Positions 1-7,865 of a DNA stretch of 64,000 nucleotides are shown in pieces. Within the stretch, counting starts at the first letter, position 1. The number at the start of each line of letters is the position of its first letter. The position numbers and the translations under genes were made by a program. Under the pieces are notes generated by a model. It made no database searches and was not told the origin of the DNA. It was given only the letters and a program-made list of their open reading frames with translations. This DNA is from Olivibacter oleidegradans (lineage in GTDB: Bacteria; Bacteroidota; Bacteroidia; Sphingobacteriales; Sphingobacteriaceae), in the NCBI RefSeq assembly GCF_042432805.1, contig NZ_JBHLWO010000001.1, forward strand, positions 1,054,001-1,118,000, in the 5' to 3' direction.

Positions 1-314
1 AATAGGGGTAAATCTAAGCTTGTAAAATCCATTTTTACTTCAGCGTCCCCTTCATTTACCTTTGCCTCCGCATTTTTTCCTGTTACGTAAAGCTCCGGTT
101 GAAAATGAAAGCCTGCGCCGCCAATACGCGCCCAAAGGCCCGCTTGATAACCGGTGCGGCTGCTTTTGTCAAACCAGTTCCCGTCTGTTCTTAAGGAAGA
201 AAAATTTAACCCTCCTTTAATACCAAGCTGAAAAGTAGGAAGTAATTGAGCCGAAGCAATTGTCACTGTACTAATCAGTATACAAATAGATAAAAGTGTT
301 TTTTTCATGTTCAT
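1..314 (-). CDS. Outer-membrane beta-barrel protein, 3' end cut off by window edge
   Basis: I read this frame directly: an ATG at 314 (or 308) opens a lysine-containing signal peptide ending in ASAQ, followed by LGIKGGLNFSSL, the usual first strand of small Bacteroidota porin-like (PorT / OMP_b-brl_2) barrels. About 104 residues are visible, with alternating aromatic and polar strands (for example FHFQPELY), and the frame runs open through base 1, so the C-terminus lies outside. The likely place is the outer membrane. The substrate is unknown and the family is not function-specific. It diverges from the CsbD-like gene at 495. Confidence 0.75.
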   Translation of the reverse strand, partial: MNMKKTLLSICILISTVTIASAQLLPTFQLGIKGGLNFSSLRTDGNWFDKSSRTGYQAGLWARIGGAGFHFQPELYVTGKNAEAKVNEGDAEVKMDFTSLDLPL

Positions 315-447
315 ACTCGTTTTTAATTGTTAATAGCATGTATGGTAAAGTTTTAGCATCTGTTAACTATACCGATACCTGATTCCACAAATTTCGAGCC
401 TAAAATCGTTTTTTGAGGGTTACAGGCCCGGATATATGTGTTACCTG

Positions 448-478
448 TTTGATTTAGTGAAATTTTGTTTTAAGTTTG
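448..478 (+). promoter_or_regulatory. Bacteroidota-type promoter of the CsbD-like gene
   Basis: TTTG at 448-451 and TAAGTTTG at 471-478 are separated by 19 bases, an exact match to the Bacteroidota -33/-7 consensus. The start codon lies 17 bases downstream, so the leader is very short. Confidence 0.65.
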
Positions 479-494
479 TTTAAAACCAGAATAT

Positions 495-710
495 ATGATG
501 TCTTTTACGTTAAATGAAGCTGATTGGAAGGTTCTCCGGGAAAAGATTAAGCGAAAATATAATCACCTGACTGACGAGGACCTTGACTATCGGGCGGGGC
601 AAGAAGAAGATCTCGTCAATAGGTTGTCAACACGGGTGAAAAGAAAACCGGAATATATCTTGTTTACATTAAAGAAGGGGCTAGCGGATTTATCGAGCAA
701 TAGGCTTTAG
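495..710 (+). CDS. CsbD-like general stress protein (71 aa)
   Basis: This small, highly charged protein carries the CsbD-type signature: KIKRKYNHLTDEDLDY, then EG-like acidic residues and LVNRLSTRVKRK. CsbD-like proteins of this size in Bacteroidota are soluble stress-induced proteins without a known reaction. There is no signal peptide or membrane segment. A second ATG follows directly (498), so the exact start may differ by one codon. It stands alone behind its own consensus promoter. The assignment rests on the LTDEDL motif and length; the function is inferred from the family only. Confidence 0.7.
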   Translation: MMSFTLNEADWKVLREKIKRKYNHLTDEDLDYRAGQEEDLVNRLSTRVKRKPEYILFTLKKGLADLSSNRL

Positions 711-831
711 TATAGTTCGTGAGTTATTACCCGCCAATCTACGTCAGATTCTTTGTACAGATTATGCTTATAGTAATGCCTCAAGAGCTTGATTTTTGGG
801 CATTGATCCTCTATCAATAAAATGCAAGCTG

Positions 832-2574
832 ATGAAAAGATTAACCAAACGTAGTCACATCGTTAAGCTGTTAGTAGGACTTGTAGTTGGAGTCTTGTTC
901 ATGGCTTTCACGTTCGTTAAAGATGATTTCTTTGAGATTGGAAAAAATCTTGAGATCTTCTCAGCTCTTTACCGACAAGTCAGTATGACTTATGTCGAGG
1001 ATGTAAATCCAAATCTCTTAATGAAAAAGGGAATCAATGCCATGCTGGAAGAATTGGATCCCTACACCGAATTCGTGCCTGAATCAGATTTAGATGATTT
1101 TCGTCTTAGGTATATAAACACACAATATGCAGGATTGGGTGCCAAGATTGTAAGTTTAGAAGATAAAAGTATTCAAATTGCCGAAATATTTGAGGCCTAT
1201 CCTGCCCATAAAGCAGGGTTGGAGGTGGGAGACGAAATTATACGTATCAACGGCCAGGCGGTTAAAGGAATGACTTCGGAAGATGTTAGTCATCTATTAA
1301 AGGGGGAAGAAGGGACCGTAATTGAACTGGGCATCAAAAAGAACCTGACCGGAACCCTGGAAAATATCAAAGTTACCCGTCAGAACATCATACAGCCTAA
1401 TGTGAGCTATTCGACTACACTGCCCGGAAATATAGGTTATATAAAACTGGATAAGTTCCTAACCGGCGCTGCGGATGAAGTTCGCAAAGCGATTCTTGAA
1501 ATGAGGCGAACAGCTCCATTAAAGGGGCTTGTGCTGGATTTACGTGATAACGGAGGGGGAATACTGCAGGAATCGGTGAAGATTGTAAATTTTTTTGTTC
1601 GGCAAGGACAGGAAGTAGTTTTTCAACAAGGAAGACAAGGGGATAACCGATTTACTTATATCACGAAGCAAGCTCCTTTAGCCCTTCAATTACCTTTAGT
1701 TGTATTGATCAATGAGCGCTCGGCTTCTGCCTCTGAAATAGTGGCGGGTGCGTTGCAAGATTTGGATCGTGCGGTAGTTATAGGAAAAAAGAGTTTCGGG
1801 AAAGGACTCGTGCAACAAACCTATCGTTTGCCTTATAATAATTTAGTAAAAGTAACGGTAGCAAAGTATTATACACCCTCAGGCAGATGCATTCAAGCGC
1901 TCGACTATGCGCACAAGGATAACCGGGGCAAGGCGATAAAGATTAATGATAGTTTAATCACGGAGTTTAGTACGGTAAATGGAAGAAAAGTATATAATGG
2001 TGACGGTATATCGCCTGATATTGAAATAAATGAACAAGCCCAAAGTATGATTGTACAGGAGTTGAAAAATAAATTTTTAATTTCCGGTTATGCCAATCAG
2101 TATTATCATAAACATAGTTCGCTAAAAGACCTTCAGTCGTTTCGGCTGTCGGATGAAGATTATAGCGACTTTTTGACGTATCTATCGGCCCATAATTTCA
2201 CCTACAGTACACGTTCGGAAAAGGCTCTTCAATACTTGCGGTCAGAGCTGGAAAAGGAAAGTCGGAGCGAGCAGGTTGCAGACGAATTGAAAGTCCTTGC
2301 GCAAAAGATAAGGTCGCACAAAAATCGAGACTTAGTACTTTATAAAGAATATATAAAGGGACAGCTTGAAGAAGAGATTGCGTCGCGGTACTATTTTCAG
2401 AAAGGTAGGTATCGTGTAGCATTAACGAAAGACGACGCTACAAAAAAGGCTCAACAGATCTTAGCCGCGACCGATATGTTGGTTTATAATAACGTGCTTT
2501 CGGGAAAAGGTAACTATCATATTATTGGAAAGCCGAAGGTCCACCTAGCCTCTGCGGAGCCCTTGAATAATTGA
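832..2574 (+). CDS. S41 family C-terminal processing peptidase (CtpA/Prc type)
   Basis: Periplasmic serine protease with a Ser/Lys dyad, which in this family trims the C-termini of exported proteins. From the ATG at 832 (580 aa): a single N-terminal membrane anchor (about residues 10-28), a PDZ domain (about 95-180) and the S41 core. The motif SASASE supplies Ser299 and SFGKG supplies Lys324, 25 residues apart as in E. coli Prc. A roughly 200-residue charged C-terminal region follows. The open frame continues upstream to a TTG at 796, but those 12 residues look non-coding and ATG-MKRLTKR is the typical N-terminus. It ends 4 bp from the convergent LytTR regulator. Confidence 0.9.
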   Translation: MKRLTKRSHIVKLLVGLVVGVLFMAFTFVKDDFFEIGKNLEIFSALYRQVSMTYVEDVNPNLLMKKGINAMLEELDPYTEFVPESDLDDFRLRYINTQYAGLGAKIVSLEDKSIQIAEIFEAYPAHKAGLEVGDEIIRINGQAVKGMTSEDVSHLLKGEEGTVIELGIKKNLTGTLENIKVTRQNIIQPNVSYSTTLPGNIGYIKLDKFLTGAADEVRKAILEMRRTAPLKGLVLDLRDNGGGILQESVKIVNFFVRQGQEVVFQQGRQGDNRFTYITKQAPLALQLPLVVLINERSASASEIVAGALQDLDRAVVIGKKSFGKGLVQQTYRLPYNNLVKVTVAKYYTPSGRCIQALDYAHKDNRGKAIKINDSLITEFSTVNGRKVYNGDGISPDIEINEQAQSMIVQELKNKFLISGYANQYYHKHSSLKDLQSFRLSDEDYSDFLTYLSAHNFTYSTRSEKALQYLRSELEKESRSEQVADELKVLAQKIRSHKNRDLVLYKEYIKGQLEEEIASRYYFQKGRYRVALTKDDATKKAQQILAATDMLVYNNVLSGKGNYHIIGKPKVHLASAEPLNN

Positions 2575-2578
2575 ACTT

Positions 2579-3304
2579 TTAACCATGTTTTTCGCCGATG
2601 CGTTTAAAGAAGGAATCCCGGTAGGTATCTCCTATTGGAATCAACTTTTCTTTTAACGAGATCCGGCCACGTTCTATACTCTCAATTTTTTCCAAAGCTA
2701 CGATGTATGACTTATGAACGCGGACGAATCGCTCCTCGGGAAGCGTTTCTTCCATCTTTTTCATATTTTGAAGGGTTATTATCCGTTCACTGGAAGTATA
2801 AATCGAGATATAATCTTTGAGCCCTTCGATGTAATAAATGTCATCATAGTCGACACGTTGAATCTTATGCTCTGTTTTTACGAATATAAACTCACTGTTT
2901 TTATTATGATTCTGTGATTGATCAACCGAGGAGTTTTTTGGAGAAAAATGAATCTTTTGACTAATGACTTTCTGAATGGATTTATAAAACCTATCAAAGG
3001 CAATGGGTTTTAGTAAATAGTCAGTGACGTTCAGCTCGTAGCCTTCGAGCGCATATTGAGGGTAAGCCGTGGTGAGAATTACATCACATTTTCCATTTAT
3101 GATTTTTAAAAATTGGATGCCGGTTAATTCCGGCATTTGTATGTCCAGGAAGACCAGATCAATTGCCCCTTGTTGTACCAAGCCTAAACCCTCGATGGCA
3201 TTGGTGGTTGTTGCTGATAAGGTAAGCTCCGGTACTTTTTGAATATAATCTGCTATAATATCTAATGCCAAAGGTTCGTCATCAACTACTAAACATCGTA
3301 TCAT
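2579..3304 (-). CDS. LytTR-family response regulator
   Basis: 241-aa response regulator of the LytR/AlgR class. The N-terminal receiver carries the acidic pocket (VVDDEP), the phosphoacceptor in VFLDIQMPELTG and the conserved Lys in YLLKPI. The C-terminal half is a LytTR DNA-binding domain (about residues 135-240, with FVRVHKSYIVAL). It lies 16 bp downstream of the histidine kinase at 3321-4328 and is surely co-transcribed, forming a two-component pair. Target genes cannot be read from the sequence. In Bacteroidota these pairs are often autoregulated. Confidence 0.92.
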   Translation of the reverse strand: MIRCLVVDDEPLALDIIADYIQKVPELTLSATTTNAIEGLGLVQQGAIDLVFLDIQMPELTGIQFLKIINGKCDVILTTAYPQYALEGYELNVTDYLLKPIAFDRFYKSIQKVISQKIHFSPKNSSVDQSQNHNKNSEFIFVKTEHKIQRVDYDDIYYIEGLKDYISIYTSSERIITLQNMKKMEETLPEERFVRVHKSYIVALEKIESIERGRISLKEKLIPIGDTYRDSFFKRIGEKHG

Positions 3305-3320
3305 GGTTTATGAATTTGCT

Positions 3321-4328
3321 TTATAAATATACAAATAATTCGCTGCTGTAATAATCTTCGTTATCGTGTACAATGAAGCTATGCTTGTCGGGATACCCAA
3401 GCTCCAACCGCCTTTTTAGATTGGTCAGGCCAATTCCTCCGGACTTATCTTTATTTAGCTTGTTCTTCTTGTTCTGCGCTTTGAAGTGCAGGCGACTATT
3501 CTGAACTTCAACGGTGATTCTAATCGGATGTTCCTTGTCTGTTGCAACGCCATGCTTGAAAACATTTTCAAGAAAGGAAATTACTAACAGCGGCATGATG
3601 CGGTGCTGATAATTGTCGATGTTGATATGAAGATCCAGATACACTTGTTCCTTAACCCGAAGTTTTTGGAGTTCTATATAATTTTCCAGGTAATTTATCT
3701 CTTCTTCTAAGGACACCTTCTCGTCATTGCTTTCATATAGCATATAACGCATAATTTCGGATAATCTCAATATGGCTTCCGGTGCTTTATCTGATTTTTG
3801 GTAGGCAAGTGAATAAATATTATTGAGCGAGTTGAAAAGAAAGTGTGGGTTAATCTGCGTCTTTAAAAAAGCCAGCTCTGCGTTCAGTTTTTCCGTTTCT
3901 AGTGTTTTCCTTGCCTGTTCCATTTGATAGGAATTTGTCGCCAGCCGAAAGGCATAACCTAGTAGCATAAAAAACAGGGTGATTATAATGGCTGAAGTAA
4001 AGTATTCTGCTTTGGTTAAGGTTCGTTCCATATGGTCACCGTAACGCATAAGAATAGGTTCATTATAGACGGCGATTGTCAACTTAATGAGCGCGCAAAC
4101 AAATAAGCAGCAAGTGGAGATAATAAAGCCCGAAAGGTAACGCTTGTTTCCAATAAAATAAGAGGCAGTAAAGAAATAAGTAAAATAAAAGATTCCAACA
4201 TTAAATACCGTGAACAGACTGTAAAAGATTAAATGCGGAAGACTGTTCTTATTGTCATTTGCCAAAAATAATAGGGTGGCTAAAATAAGCCAAACGAGTA
4301 TATGGTAAAGGATGTGACTTCTCTTCAT
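3321..4328 (-). CDS. LytS-like sensor histidine kinase (His_kinase/HATPase)
   Basis: 335-aa inner-membrane kinase. Four hydrophobic segments fill the first 150 residues, a coiled stretch follows, then the PF06580-type phosphoacceptor block TQINPHFLFNSLNNIYSL, and a HATPase domain with the N-box-like FLENVFKHGV and the glycine-rich GGIGLTNLKRRL. There is no recognisable extracytoplasmic sensor domain, so the signal is probably membrane-derived. It is the first gene of a two-gene operon with the LytTR regulator. A -7-like TATATTTG lies about 56 bases upstream. Confidence 0.92.
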   Translation of the reverse strand: MKRSHILYHILVWLILATLLFLANDNKNSLPHLIFYSLFTVFNVGIFYFTYFFTASYFIGNKRYLSGFIISTCCLFVCALIKLTIAVYNEPILMRYGDHMERTLTKAEYFTSAIIITLFFMLLGYAFRLATNSYQMEQARKTLETEKLNAELAFLKTQINPHFLFNSLNNIYSLAYQKSDKAPEAILRLSEIMRYMLYESNDEKVSLEEEINYLENYIELQKLRVKEQVYLDLHINIDNYQHRIMPLLVISFLENVFKHGVATDKEHPIRITVEVQNSRLHFKAQNKKNKLNKDKSGGIGLTNLKRRLELGYPDKHSFIVHDNEDYYSSELFVYL

Positions 4329-4383
4329 GTAGGCTAAGCGCTCTTATTTTTATATTATGCTTTTATAGCTGCTTACAAGGTAA

Positions 4384-4391
4384 CAAATATA
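4384..4391 (-). promoter_or_regulatory. -7 element of the kinase/regulator operon
   Basis: On the minus strand these bases read TATATTTG, matching TAnnTTTG. I do not see a good -33 TTTG at the right distance, so only the -7 half is supported. Confidence 0.35.
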
Positions 4392-4572
4392 TCTTTTATG
4401 TGGCAATTTAGGTACTCTTGATATACTAACGGCCCCGCTTAAGCGATGAACTTGCTAATACAGCCGATGTAATGAATCTCCTGTTTGTCTAGAAATATAA
4501 AGCGTTAGTCTAAAAAACTTTATTAAAAAAGAAAACACTCGTTTATTTGTATCATAATAATTAAGAAAAAAA

Positions 4573-4773
4573 ATGAACACCTTAACTCCTAAAAATATGA
4601 AAACGCTTTTATCGAATATTTCTCCATTCTTGCTGTTATTGATACCGATATTAATAGCAGCTTTGGTGATATGTACGCATGTCAATACAGAAGTCATACA
4701 AAGATCCGCAGATTTAAATGCCTCCTTTGTTACGATCCCTAAATATTTAAACGTGAGGGCTCTTCTTTTCTGA
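4573..4773 (+). CDS. Possible small membrane protein (66 aa), unrecognised
   Basis: A 66-codon frame with one strong hydrophobic segment (FLLLLIPILIAALVIC, about residues 18-34) and a short polar tail. I do not recognise a family. Support for expression comes from an A-rich stretch directly before the ATG, usual for Bacteroidota starts, and a good intrinsic terminator about 70 bp downstream in the same direction. An internal ATG at 4597 could be the true start. It could equally be a short RNA transcript without translation, so confidence is low. Confidence 0.35.
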   Translation: MNTLTPKNMKTLLSNISPFLLLLIPILIAALVICTHVNTEVIQRSADLNASFVTIPKYLNVRALLF

Positions 4774-4846
4774 TTCGGTTAAGATAGCGGAACTGTTTTT
4801 TAAGGAGAAAAGGTTGTAAGATTTTCCCCATCATATATTTTTATGG

Positions 4847-4876
4847 ACGCCCATTTAATAGGGCGTTTTTTTTTAT
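4847..4876 (+). terminator. Intrinsic terminator before the BlaI operon
   Basis: ACGCCC (4847-4852) pairs with GGGCGT (4861-4866) around an 8-base loop, followed by an unbroken run of T. It ends a plus-strand transcript that can only come from the 4573-4773 region. Confidence 0.75.
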
Positions 4877-4884
4877 TTTAAAAT

Positions 4885-4929
4885 AACTAAGAAAATAGTT
4901 GTAAAACTAAATATTTAGTTTTAAGTTTG
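4885..4929 (+). promoter_or_regulatory. BlaI-operon promoter with embedded palindromic operator
   Basis: TTG (4899-4901) and TAAGTTTG (4922-4929) form a -33/-7 promoter with 20-base spacing. Between them lies a perfect 20-bp palindrome, AAAACTAAATATTTAGTTTT (4903-4922). A second, imperfect dyad with the same ACTA...TAGT ends lies just upstream (4885-4900). BlaI/MecI repressors bind dyads overlapping their own promoter, so this is the expected autoregulatory operator. The ATG at 4950 follows about 20 bases later. Confidence 0.7.
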
Positions 4930-4949
4930 TGTTATTAACCGGAAAATAT

Positions 4950-5321
4950 ATGGAAATCAAAGAATTAACACGCGCTGAAGAGCAGGTTATGCAAGAGCTT
5001 TGGAAGCTGGGTAAAGCTTTTGTGAAGGATATCATTGAGCAAATGGACGAACCCAAACCTGCATACAATACCGTATCTACAATCATTCGCATTCTTGAAG
5101 CCAAAGGTTTTGTTGATCATGAAAGTTTTGGGAAAAGTCACCGTTACTTTGCCAAGGTGAGCAAGGATGCCTATAAAGAGTTTGCGACGGGCAAATTGTT
5201 ATCTGGGTATTTTGATAATTCACCTCGCAGTATGCTGTCGTTTTTTTTACAAGAGCATAAGCTGGATGTAAAGGAAACGGATGAGCTATTAAGACTGCTG
5301 GAAAAAGCGAAAAAGAAGTAA
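4950..5321 (+). CDS. BlaI/MecI-family transcriptional repressor
   Basis: 123-aa winged-helix repressor. The N-terminal ELTRAEEQVMQELWKLG and YNTVSTIIRILEAKGFV are the two recognition segments of the BlaI/MecI/CopY family, and the C-terminal third is the dimerisation helix region. In this family, proteolysis by the membrane partner relieves repression. The open frame extends to a GTG at 4929, but the ATG at 4950 gives the canonical length and leaves the -7 element untranslated. It is followed 24 bp later by its BlaR1-like M56 partner. The ligand sensed is unknown and need not be a beta-lactam. Confidence 0.92.
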   Translation: MEIKELTRAEEQVMQELWKLGKAFVKDIIEQMDEPKPAYNTVSTIIRILEAKGFVDHESFGKSHRYFAKVSKDAYKEFATGKLLSGYFDNSPRSMLSFFLQEHKLDVKETDELLRLLEKAKKK

Positions 5322-5345
5322 AGTGTACACCTTATAATACTAATT

Positions 5346-6977
5346 ATGATGAACTATCTGATTATAGCCAACATCTATTTAACCCTGTTTTACGGCTTTT
5401 ATAGGTTTTTCCTAGCGAGAGAGACATTTTTTCAGTTGAATAGAATTTATTTGGTGGCGACCACCGCCTTATCGTTTATTCTGCCAATGGTTCACTTGGA
5501 GTGGTTACAGAACGCTTTTGGATCATCAACGGTTTTTGTTGCTAGATCAAGTTTAGATGCAGTAACCGTTGATATAGGAGTAAGTCGGGATACAGCTAGC
5601 CCTTTTAGAGGGATAAATATACCTCTATGGATTTACTTGTATATGGGAGGTGTACTGGCGCAAGGACTGCTGCTTATCAGGAAAACGAGACGATTAATAA
5701 AGCGATTGCAGGCAAACAATCGTGGAGACGCCTATTCTTTCATGCGTACCATTAAGGTAGATACGAAGCAGGAGGGCAGCGCGAAAGTGATGGCGCACGA
5801 GTTAGTACATGTGCAGGAGTGGCATACGCTGGACGTGCTCTTCGTTGAGTTGATTAAAATTTTCAATTGGTTTAACCCTGTAATTTATTTTTTGGCAAGT
5901 TCACTCAAGTTGACACATGAGTATATTGCTGACGAAAAAATAAATGCGAGTCACGCAGATAAAATTGCTTATGCCGAGTTGCTGATTAGCCGTACCTTTT
6001 CGGTATCATCATCCGTCTTAACGAATAATTTTTTGAATCAATCGTTTATAAAAAATAGGATTGTTATGCTTTTAAAAGACAAATCAAAAAGACCCGCATT
6101 GCTAAAATATGTTTTGGCTGTGCCATTGTTTGCTGCTATGTTAATATTTTCATCAGCAAAAGTGAGTGATAAGACCAAGCGTTTAACCGACTTTGCTCTT
6201 GGAGCTCCAGTGGGAGGTAACTTTTACAAGTTAGTTGGCAGTAATATAAGGTATTTACCAGAAGCTAAAACCAATAATGCAGAAGGAAGTGTAGAAATTG
6301 CCTTCGAAAAGAATAATAGTTCGATCGAAGCGAAGGTTCTGAATACGATAGGCTATGGACAGGAGATGGAGGTTTTGCGTGTATTGAAATTGCCAGCGGT
6401 AATGAATGAAACGCCGACAGGAAAGAATATACTTCGTGTGAGTTTTAGAATGGAATATGATGGTAAGGAAGGAAATAGTCAATCTAAGGGGAAATATTCT
6501 TCGACTAAGTTGGTGGGATATGAAAACCTAGAAGAAATTATTATTGTTGGTTACGGTTCTTCTACTAATAAAAATAAATTATTGAGTAACCAGCAAGACA
6601 GTACCTGGGAAAATATTGCTGATTTTAATGATTTAGATGTGCAGCCAACTTTTCCGGGTGGGATAAATGCCTTTTACAAGTGGATCGGAGAGAATTTTAA
6701 GTACTCTATGGAAGCGAAAGAGAAAGGTATTTCAGGGACGGTTTTAGTGTCGTATATAATAGAAAAAGACGGAAGTTTGAATAATATTAAAGTAGTTGAA
6801 GATTTGGGTTATGGAACAGGGCAAGCTGCTCTCGATTTGTTAAGTCACTCACCCAAATGGTCCCCCGGGCAGAAAAACGGGCAGGCTGTTCGAGTTATGT
6901 ATAATCTTCCAATCCGATTAAATTTAGCTACTCAGAAACAAAACGAAACATCTAAGCAGAAAGCTTCAAGTCTTTAA
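5346..6977 (+). CDS. M56 (BlaR1-like) membrane metallopeptidase with C-terminal TonB domain
   Basis: 543-aa membrane protein, partner of the BlaI-like repressor. Transmembrane segments lie near residues 3-20, 33-50, 92-110 and 252-270. The zinc site is HELVH (151-155) with HEYIADE (191-197), which classifies it as M56. The outward-facing C-terminal part contains a TonB_C-like domain (about 433-527, starting PTFPGG), a common Bacteroidota arrangement in place of the penicillin-binding sensor domain of BlaR1. Residues 398-404 read IIIVGYG, resembling the motif at the start of SusC plugs. The segment between the third membrane helix and HELVH is short for the family. It ends at a strong terminator. 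Confidence 0.88.
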   Translation: MMNYLIIANIYLTLFYGFYRFFLARETFFQLNRIYLVATTALSFILPMVHLEWLQNAFGSSTVFVARSSLDAVTVDIGVSRDTASPFRGINIPLWIYLYMGGVLAQGLLLIRKTRRLIKRLQANNRGDAYSFMRTIKVDTKQEGSAKVMAHELVHVQEWHTLDVLFVELIKIFNWFNPVIYFLASSLKLTHEYIADEKINASHADKIAYAELLISRTFSVSSSVLTNNFLNQSFIKNRIVMLLKDKSKRPALLKYVLAVPLFAAMLIFSSAKVSDKTKRLTDFALGAPVGGNFYKLVGSNIRYLPEAKTNNAEGSVEIAFEKNNSSIEAKVLNTIGYGQEMEVLRVLKLPAVMNETPTGKNILRVSFRMEYDGKEGNSQSKGKYSSTKLVGYENLEEIIIVGYGSSTNKNKLLSNQQDSTWENIADFNDLDVQPTFPGGINAFYKWIGENFKYSMEAKEKGISGTVLVSYIIEKDGSLNNIKVVEDLGYGTGQAALDLLSHSPKWSPGQKNGQAVRVMYNLPIRLNLATQKQNETSKQKASSL

Positions 6978-7000
6978 TAATCTAAACTAATAGAATGAAA

Positions 7001-7036
7001 AAAGCGGTATCCTCCAAAAGAGGAACCGCTTTTTTT
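7001..7036. terminator. Bidirectional terminator between M56 and sdhB
   Basis: AAAGCGGT (7001-7008) pairs with ACCGCTTT (7025-7032). An inner TCCTC/GAGGA stem closes a 5-base loop. T-runs follow on both strands, so it can end both the BlaI-M56 and the sdh transcripts. Confidence 0.85.
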
Positions 7037-7058
7037 GCTTAGTTAGTGTAAAACGGTT

Positions 7059-7838
7059 TTATGAATGAGCAGTTTTTTCTTTAAAGAACTTCGCATTAAA
7101 GTAATCTCTATTCATTCTCGCAATATTTGTCAACTTAATGCCCACCGGACATTCTGCTTCACAAGCCTTTGTAACGGTACAGGCACCAAAACCTTCTTTA
7201 TCCATTTGCTCTACCATAGCCTGTGCTCTTTGGTAACGTTCTGCCTGTCCTTGCGGCAATAGTGCATATTGTGATATTTTCGCCGAAACAAATAACATGG
7301 CAGAGGCATTCTTACAAGCCGCGACGCATGCTCCACATCCAATACAGGTAGCTGATTCAAAAGCTTCATCCGCCTTTGGTTTGGGAATTGGAATAGCGTT
7401 TCCGTCAGGAACGCCACCGGTGTTCACGGATACATATCCACCTGCCTGTTGAATGCGGTCAAAAGCCGTACGGTCAACCGCTAAGTCCTTGATTACCGGA
7501 AAAGCCGCAGCTCTCCAAGGTTCAATGACGATAGTTTGTCCATCGTGGAAGCTGCGCATATGTAATTGACAGGTGGTTGTTCCTTGCTTAGGACCATGTG
7601 GCTGCCCGTTAATATGCAGCGAACACATGCCGCAGATACCTTCACGGCAATCGTGATCAAAATATATGGGATCTTCTCCCTTTCTTGTCAGGTCTTCGTT
7701 TACAACATCAAGCATTTCTAAAAATGACATATCCGAGGAAATACCATTTGCTTGTATTGTAACAAATTTACCTTTTGTATTTTCATTTTTTTGACGCCAA
7801 ACTTTTAGCGTTAAATTCATTGTTCTTTCTTCACTCAT
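7059..7838 (-). CDS. sdhB: Succinate dehydrogenase/fumarate reductase iron-sulfur subunit
   Basis: 259-aa electron-transfer subunit of complex II. Cluster ligands are visible: [2Fe-2S] Cys64, Cys69, Cys72 and Cys90; [4Fe-4S] in CIGCGACVAAC (Cys165, 168, 171, 175); the final cluster with Cys220, Cys226 and Cys230 in CEAECPVG. It relays electrons from the SdhA flavin to the membrane cytochrome. It is the last gene of the sdhC-sdhA-sdhB operon, 27 bp after sdhA, and ends at the shared terminator. The Bacteroidota enzymes of this type work with menaquinone, and direction cannot be fixed from sequence. Confidence 0.96.
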   Translation of the reverse strand: MSEERTMNLTLKVWRQKNENTKGKFVTIQANGISSDMSFLEMLDVVNEDLTRKGEDPIYFDHDCREGICGMCSLHINGQPHGPKQGTTTCQLHMRSFHDGQTIVIEPWRAAAFPVIKDLAVDRTAFDRIQQAGGYVSVNTGGVPDGNAIPIPKPKADEAFESATCIGCGACVAACKNASAMLFVSAKISQYALLPQGQAERYQRAQAMVEQMDKEGFGACTVTKACEAECPVGIKLTNIARMNRDYFNAKFFKEKTAHS

Positions 7839-7865
7839 GATGCTTTATATATTTGAGTGGTTAAA

